The position numbers and the translations under genes were made by a program. Shown piece after piece: positions 59,563-64,000 of a stretch of DNA of 64,000 nucleotides. The first letter of the stretch is position 1; the number at the start of each line of letters is the position of its first letter. This DNA is from Selenomonas sp. AE3005 (GTDB lineage Bacteria; Bacillota; Negativicutes; Selenomonadales; Selenomonadaceae): NCBI RefSeq assembly GCF_000686945.1, contig NZ_JMME01000006.1:124001-188000 (forward strand). The letters are read 5' to 3'. The notes beneath the pieces were generated by a model. It had not been told where the DNA came from and did not search any database. It saw only the letters and a list, made by a program, of their open reading frames with translations.

Positions 59563-60183
59563 ATGGGTATCTCGGGTGTAAGCGCTACGACACTTTCGAG
59601 CTTCCCGCAATTAAATCGCGAGGTTCATTCTGTGGGAATGCAAGCGACTAAAGAGCGTAGCGAACAGGCAGCATCCTATACAAAAGTGTCAAATTTTGGT
59701 ACGGAAACCAAACTTGGTTCCAGTGAATTCCAGCGCAATAATGATACCGTTATTAGCATAGGCGAACGGGAAACATCACAAATTGCCAGGGAAACAGCTG
59801 CTATTTATAAGGTTTCCAATTTTGGTACAGACACTAAAATTGGTACCAGCAAGTTCCAGCGTGACAATGAAAAGACAAATAACGAGGGCATGCAAAATAC
59901 CTCACAAATCATGGATAAGGCGAAGTCTTATTATGAGGTGTCTAACTTTGGCACGGAAACTAAGCTTGGTTCCAGCAAATTCCAGCAGCAGGTCAAACAG
60001 ATATCTGAACAAGGCCAGCATAATATGGCGCAAGGCATGAAGGCAGCCCTCGATGTCACGCGCGTATCACAGTTTGGCACGGAAACCAATTTGGGGCACA
60101 GCAAGTTCCAACAAGCTAATGCCCAAATCAGCAACTACAGGCCCAAACCACCAATGGGGGCACATGTAGATATCTCTGCTTGA
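59563..60183 (+). CDS. Protein of 42-residue tandem repeats, unknown family
   Basis: A 206-residue protein made of five units of exactly 42 residues. The motif VSNFGTETKLGSSEFQ begins at residues 42, 84, 126 and 168 in slightly changed forms (VSNFGTDTKIGTSKFQ, VSNFGTETKLGSSKFQ, VSQFGTETNLGHSKFQ). A conserved Gly follows in each linker at 25, 67, 109 and 151, so the first unit is degenerate. The linkers are polar and helical-looking (ERETSQIARETAAIY). No signal peptide, membrane helix or cysteine. The DNA copies have diverged while the protein motif is kept, which indicates selection. Own promoter and terminator. I do not recognise the family. Confidence 0.75.
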   Translation: MGISGVSATTLSSFPQLNREVHSVGMQATKERSEQAASYTKVSNFGTETKLGSSEFQRNNDTVISIGERETSQIARETAAIYKVSNFGTDTKIGTSKFQRDNEKTNNEGMQNTSQIMDKAKSYYEVSNFGTETKLGSSKFQQQVKQISEQGQHNMAQGMKAALDVTRVSQFGTETNLGHSKFQQANAQISNYRPKPPMGAHVDISA

Positions 60184-60198
60184 CAAATGCATTGATTT

Positions 60199-60229
60199 AC
60201 CGCAAGTCGTAAGACTTGCGGTTTTTTTG
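60199..60229 (+). terminator. Terminator of the repeat-protein gene
   Basis: ACCGCAAGTC/GACTTGCGGT stem with a 4-base loop, then seven T. Confidence 0.92.
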
Positions 60230-60243
60230 CGTTTCCGGATAAG

Positions 60244-60261
60244 CCGTAACCAATGTTACCG
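60244..60261 (+). promoter_or_regulatory. CRP/FNR-family operator upstream of hcp
   Basis: CCGTAACCAATGTTACCG is a near-perfect dyad (GTAAC-N4-GTTAC core). Its centre at 60252.5 lies about 41.5 bases before the start point predicted from TATAAT at 60282-60287, the classic activator position. No -35 box is present, consistent with activation. HcpR-type regulators commonly act on hcp genes, but which protein binds is not known. Confidence 0.6.
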
Positions 60262-60299
60262 CGACGGCCTGCGTTCCTGTTTATAATTAGGCCATAAGC

Positions 60300-60315
60300 A
60301 GCGGTGAATACCGCT
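60300..60315. promoter_or_regulatory. Second small dyad in the hcp leader
   Basis: AGCGGTGAATACCGCT, a 6-base inverted repeat with a 4-base spacer, near the predicted transcription start. It could be an operator or a leader hairpin. Confidence 0.4.
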
Positions 60316-60351
60316 TATAGGTGCGATGTAATGTGTAGAAGGAGAGACTTT

Positions 60352-61986
60352 ATGGATAATAAGATGTTTTGCTATCAGTGCCAGGAAACGGCTGGCTGTC
60401 AGGGCTGTACACGTATGGGCGTTTGTGGTAAGACGCCGGAAGTGGCAGCCATGCAGGATTTGCTCATATATGTGACCAAGGGGCTGGCGGCTGTGACTAC
60501 ACGCCTGCGTGCTGAGGGACAGTCAGTGAGCAGCGAAGTTAATTATTTGATTACCGTCAATCTGTTTACTACTATTACCAATGCCAATTTTTCGGAAAAG
60601 GCAATCATCGCCCGCATAAAGGAAACTTTGGCGGTAAAGAACTCATTGCTCGCCGGCTTGCAAGCTATGGACAATCTGCCAGACGCGGCATTTTGGCAGG
60701 GAGCAGAGCAGGACTTTGCGGCTAAGGCTGCCACTGTGGGGATACTGGCCACGGAAAACGCCGATATCCGCAGTTTACGGGAACTGATTACGTATGGTCT
60801 GAAGGGGCTGGCCGCCTATCAGAAACATGCCAATGTGCTGGGCTATGCGCAGGCAGATATAGACGCTTTTGTACAGGCGGCGCTGGCCAAACTGCTGGAC
60901 GACAGTCTGACAGTGAAAGAGCTTACCGCACTGACCTTGGAAACGGGAAAATGGGGCGTAGATGGTATGGCTTTGCTTGACAGGGCCAATACGGAAACTT
61001 ATGGCCACCCTGAACTTACAAGAGTGGATTTGGGTGTAGGACGCAAGCCAGGAATTCTTGTTTCCGGCCATGATTTAAAGGATTTGGCCATGCTGCTGGA
61101 GCAGACACAGGGAACGGGCGTAGATGTCTATACTCATGGCGAAATGATGCCGGCGCATTATTATCCGCGTTTTAAGAAATACAGCAATTTCGTGGGCAAC
61201 TACGGAAATGCCTGGTGGAAACAAAAGGAAGAATTTACGGTTTTTAACGGTCCGATTCTGATGACCACCAATTGTGTGGTGCCGCCGGCAGCGGCCTATA
61301 AGGACAGACTCTTTACCACGGGGGCTGTTGGTGTAGACGGTTGTCAGCATATTGCAGCCCGGGATGACGGCAGTAAGGATTTTTCGGCAATCATTGAGCT
61401 GGCCCAAAAATGTCAGCCGCCTACGGAATTGGAACAGGGGCAGATTGTCGGCGGTTTTGCCCATGAACAGGTTTTTGCCGTGGCTGACAAGGTGATTGAG
61501 GCTGTAAAAAAAGGTGATATTAAAAAGTTTGTGGTGATGGCTGGCTGCGACGGCCGCATGAAGTCGCGCGATTATTATGCAGAGTTTGCCCGGGCGCTGC
61601 CGCAGGATACAGTCATTTTGACCGCTGGTTGTGCGAAGTATAAATACATCAAAATGAATCTGGGTGATATTGGCGGTATACCAAGAGTTCTGGACGCAGG
61701 ACAGTGCAATGATTCCTACAGTCTGGCCCTTATCGCCTTAAAGTTGAAAGAGGCGTTTGGTCTGGCAGATATTAATGAGCTGCCCATCGCTTATAATATC
61801 GCCTGGTATGAGCAGAAGGCCGTGATTGTGCTGCTGGCTCTTTTGCACTTGGGCGTGAAAAATATACACCTGGGCCCCACGCTGCCAGCCTTCCTGTCGC
61901 CGAATGTCGCCAAGGTGCTGGTGGAAAATTTCGGCATTGGCGGTATTACGACGGTCGAAGAAGATATTAAAAAGCTGATAGGTTAA
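60352..61986 (+). CDS. hcp: Hybrid-cluster protein (hydroxylamine reductase)
   Basis: A 544-residue iron-sulfur protein. The N-terminal cysteines C7-x2-C10-x8-C19-x5-C25 bind the cubane cluster, and downstream residues ([53 protein letters not shown]) provide the hybrid Fe-S-O cluster. Hcp reduces NO or hydroxylamine and protects anaerobes from nitrosative stress. ATG 60352 follows GAAGGAGAG; the frame is open 16 codons upstream. A possible activator site lies upstream. Confidence 0.96.
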   Translation: MDNKMFCYQCQETAGCQGCTRMGVCGKTPEVAAMQDLLIYVTKGLAAVTTRLRAEGQSVSSEVNYLITVNLFTTITNANFSEKAIIARIKETLAVKNSLLAGLQAMDNLPDAAFWQGAEQDFAAKAATVGILATENADIRSLRELITYGLKGLAAYQKHANVLGYAQADIDAFVQAALAKLLDDSLTVKELTALTLETGKWGVDGMALLDRANTETYGHPELTRVDLGVGRKPGILVSGHDLKDLAMLLEQTQGTGVDVYTHGEMMPAHYYPRFKKYSNFVGNYGNAWWKQKEEFTVFNGPILMTTNCVVPPAAAYKDRLFTTGAVGVDGCQHIAARDDGSKDFSAIIELAQKCQPPTELEQGQIVGGFAHEQVFAVADKVIEAVKKGDIKKFVVMAGCDGRMKSRDYYAEFARALPQDTVILTAGCAKYKYIKMNLGDIGGIPRVLDAGQCNDSYSLALIALKLKEAFGLADINELPIAYNIAWYEQKAVIVLLALLHLGVKNIHLGPTLPAFLSPNVAKVLVENFGIGGITTVEEDIKKLIG

Positions 61987-62005
61987 GCCTGGCACGGGAA
62001 AAAGA

Positions 62006-62078
62006 AAAGCCCCCGGCCTGCTAAGAACTTTTCAAGGTTTAGACACTGTGAAAAGCCATTAGCAGGCCGGGGGCTTTG
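62006..62078. terminator. Bidirectional terminator after hcp
   Basis: Perfect 17-base stem AGCCCCCGGCCTGCTAA/TTAGCAGGCCGGGGGCT with a long internal part carrying TTTTCA/TGAAAA; between hcp and the convergent cupin gene. Confidence 0.9.
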
Positions 62079-62092
62079 GTCTTGTATGGGGA

Positions 62093-62437
62093 TTATTTCT
62101 TGATAATCAGAGCCATAAACACTAAATCCTCGGTCTTGGAGGGGTTGGCAATACCATGCTTTTCCCCGTCAGGACAGAAGGTTGTGGCACCGGCACCGAT
62201 GGTGACTTCCTTGCCGTTGTCATTGTAAAGAGCAGTACCGGACAGAATGTGATATGTTTCCGTGTTGCCGTGATGCTCGTGAACACCGATGGAGCAAAGG
62301 GGCGGAATGATGACTTTAGCGTACATATCGCATTTGTCATCGAGTTCGGCCGGCGTCAGGAGTTTGACAATCGTGATGGTGCCGTTGCCATCGGCCTTGT
62401 TAGCAGCCTGCAGGGGATTGGGTTCAATAAAAGCCAT
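62093..62437 (-). CDS. Small cupin-domain protein
   Basis: A 114-residue single-domain cupin. IGVHEHHGNTETYHILSG supplies the first metal motif (H-x-H...E...H) and CPDGEKHGIANP the second. Such proteins bind a metal and act as small sugar isomerases, oxygenases or ligand sensors. ATG 62437 follows AAAAGGAGAC. It stands alone, convergent with hcp. Substrate not known. Confidence 0.92.
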   Translation of the reverse strand: MAFIEPNPLQAANKADGNGTITIVKLLTPAELDDKCDMYAKVIIPPLCSIGVHEHHGNTETYHILSGTALYNDNGKEVTIGAGATTFCPDGEKHGIANPSKTEDLVFMALIIKK

Positions 62438-62519
62438 GATAAAGTCTCCTTTTAATATAAAATGAATTGCCTTGCTTATAATTATACAAGCAACAGGCAG
62501 GTTAAGCCAGTATAGCTGT

Positions 62520-63779
62520 TTATTTCAGACAGGCCATAAAGATAAATTGATTGGCCAAAACGTTCATATTGGCGGAGTTGATGGCAGCAGCTGCTGCAAA
62601 ATCCTGCCAGGCCTCATCGTATTTCTTTTGGGCGATATGACAGAGGCCGATGAGGTTCTGCGCGTCAACCTGACGGCTTTCGATGGCCAGCAGCCGCTGT
62701 AAATCAGTAATGGCCTCGTTGTAGTCACGGGCCTGATAATGGATTAGGGCACGGTTGTAATAAGCCTGGGTAAAGTCAGGCTGCAGTTTGAGCAGTTTAT
62801 CATAGGCCTGCCGGGCGGTTTTAGTCTGGCCGAGCTTGGCTGCGGTGATAGCGCTGTTATAAAGTCCTTCACTGGTGGTGGGGACGAGTTTGACTGCGGC
62901 GTCAAAATCTCTTTGGGCATCATTGTAATTGCCCTGCTGATAGTAGACCAGGCCCCGGTAAATGTAGGCACTGGCACTGCCGGGCTGCGCTGCCACCTTT
63001 TGCTGGGCGGCGGTCAGGGATATGGCTGAACTGTCAGGAGACTGGGCCTCGCGCCAGAGCATGAGAATTTCCTGGCCATAGTTTTTGCCGGGAACAGCCC
63101 AGGCACCGTTTAGTTTGGTCCAATGGTGCACTTTGCCGTGGAGGTCAGGACGGTTGTTCACTACATGCGTATAGCGGGGGTCTACCAGTTTTTGCTTGGG
63201 GCGTTCGTATTGCGTATAGACCAGCAGGTGCTGGATATGGGCCCTGACGCCTAGCTGGGGCGTGTCAAAGCTGTAGCCCGGCTCATGATTACCCGTGGCT
63301 CCCAGACCACAGAAATTATTCTGTTGGGGCGATACATCGCCACCGTAGGCAAAGAAACCTGTTTCCTTTAGGGCCTGACACAGGGCTACGTCGGGGCGGA
63401 CGCCTTCAAGAGAGGCCTCCTCATAGTAGTAGCGGACAATATCTTTTACGGAACAGTTCAGTTTGGGCATGGGGTTGCGGCGGTTTATAAAGGCCACCAT
63501 CTGTTCCTGTGTCGCCTCAGCCTGGCCGAGAATGGTGATGGATTCCGGGGCGGCGTCTACTGCTGACAACGGGGTATCATAGGCTGGGGCATATTGGAAA
63601 TGCACAGCCTGAATGGCTTTTTTATTTATTTCCTGCGTAAGTTTTTGCGGAAATGACGGGCGGCCTGGCAGGGTGCGCTGGTCAAGCGGTAAAACCTGGG
63701 ATGGAGCGGCGAAGGCGGCCTGAGGGAGGAAAAACAGAGCAGCTGTTGCCGCTGCGATGAGGCTGTGGTAATAACGCAT
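62520..63779 (-). CDS. Secreted glucosaminidase with C-terminal TPR region
   Basis: A 419-residue exported protein. Signal peptide about 1-24 (AAFAA). A glucosaminidase (PF01832-like) domain spans about 95-235, with the active-site Glu within ALCQALKETGFFAYGG, followed by GLGATGNHEPGYSF and the WTKLNGAWAVPG stretch. From about 265 to 419 there are TPR repeats (AYIYRGLVYYQQGNYNDAQRDFDAAV and similar) that may bind partners. The enzyme should cut peptidoglycan in the periplasm. ATG 63779 follows GGAGG. The upstream 220 bases to the window edge carry no other gene. Confidence 0.92.
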   Translation of the reverse strand: MRYYHSLIAAATAALFFLPQAAFAAPSQVLPLDQRTLPGRPSFPQKLTQEINKKAIQAVHFQYAPAYDTPLSAVDAAPESITILGQAEATQEQMVAFINRRNPMPKLNCSVKDIVRYYYEEASLEGVRPDVALCQALKETGFFAYGGDVSPQQNNFCGLGATGNHEPGYSFDTPQLGVRAHIQHLLVYTQYERPKQKLVDPRYTHVVNNRPDLHGKVHHWTKLNGAWAVPGKNYGQEILMLWREAQSPDSSAISLTAAQQKVAAQPGSASAYIYRGLVYYQQGNYNDAQRDFDAAVKLVPTTSEGLYNSAITAAKLGQTKTARQAYDKLLKLQPDFTQAYYNRALIHYQARDYNEAITDLQRLLAIESRQVDAQNLIGLCHIAQKKYDEAWQDFAAAAAINSANMNVLANQFIFMACLK

Positions 63780-64000
63780 GGAAAAACCTCCTAAATGATA
63801 GTTTCTTAAATTATAGCACTTTATATCATGGCTGGACAGGGGAGTTTTGGAATTGGGGATTTTGCAGGAAGGTGTGTCACGTCCGGTTTACGCTTTTTTA
63901 GAGATTTTTTTATTAAAATGTAAACTTTTTTCATCAAAGCGGTTGCAGTAAGTATGCAGGCTTGTTAAAATGTAAGTTACGATATATGACAAATGACTAA

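Noticed and set aside
1-64000. tRNA, rRNA or prophage genes
   Set aside because: No CCA-ended cloverleaf, rRNA segment, integrase or phage structural gene was seen by eye; a short tRNA could be missed without a scanner.

Overview
The window looks like a chromosomal stretch of a diderm, strictly anaerobic Firmicute of the Negativicutes, most likely the Selenomonas/Mitsuokella/Megamonas group (Selenomonadaceae). The clues are Gram-positive style control (a T-box leader on trpS, TATAAT/TTGACA promoters, strong AGGAGG ribosome sites, Fst-type and holin-like small toxins) combined with outer-membrane biology (ADP-heptose type LPS heptosyltransferase, a two-partner secretion pair with an FhaC-type outer-membrane pore, and a lipid A type glycan modification cluster). 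An NADH-linked [FeFe] hydrogenase and a hybrid-cluster protein point to anaerobic fermentation. Two chemoreceptors suggest motility. The species assignment is inference; no rRNA or tRNA gene was seen.

Layout. 1-13.1 kb: end of a MATE exporter, an Sfp-type phosphopantetheinyl transferase, a heptosyltransferase, a SWIM/SNF2 helicase, a TetR regulator with two NirJ-like radical SAM enzymes, and a one-module NRPS (A-PCP-C) translationally coupled to its own MATE exporter. 13.1-21.1 kb: chemoreceptor, T-box controlled trpS, a DUF815 ATPase, a YdcF protein with another MATE exporter, and an unusual cluster of tiny genes: a holin-like type I toxin with antisense RNA (18.2 kb), an Fst-type toxin with convergent antitoxin RNA and flanking direct repeats (20.6-20.8 kb), and a double-glycine-leader peptide gene (20.9 kb). 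21.2-32.6 kb: phosphohexomutase, GT8 glycosyltransferase, TpsA/TpsB, phosphoglucose isomerase, thioesterase, flavin disulfide reductase, DUF2325 protein. 32.6-36.6 kb: hydrogenase operon hydCBA read leftward, with a Rex-like operator in its divergent promoter region. 36.7-50.4 kb: metallophosphoesterase, GT41-like transferase with a methyltransferase-like partner, TauE transporter, small secreted protein, CstA, UxaC, hypotheticals, gamma carbonic anhydrase, YigZ, amino acid permease, MoaC. 50.5-57.1 kb: sugar-binding lipoprotein paired with a chemoreceptor, then a four-gene lipid-carrier glycan operon (GtrA, GT39, GT2, YdjC-type deacetylase). 57.2-64 kb: histidine kinase and response regulator, VOC protein, a protein built of 42-residue repeats, hybrid-cluster protein with a likely CRP/FNR-family operator, cupin protein, and a secreted glucosaminidase with TPRs.

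The least expected items are: (i) a family of intergenic 54-nt hairpin units, two inside nearly identical 140-bp elements, with compensatory base changes between copies; (ii) the 206-residue protein with an exact 42-residue period and no recognisable family; (iii) the orphan double-glycine peptide beside an Fst toxin locus; (iv) the compact NRPS ending in a condensation domain with its own exporter; and (v) a hydrogenase whose NuoF-like subunit lacks the C-terminal ferredoxin domain of bifurcating enzymes. All domain and family calls are by reading; no database search was possible.
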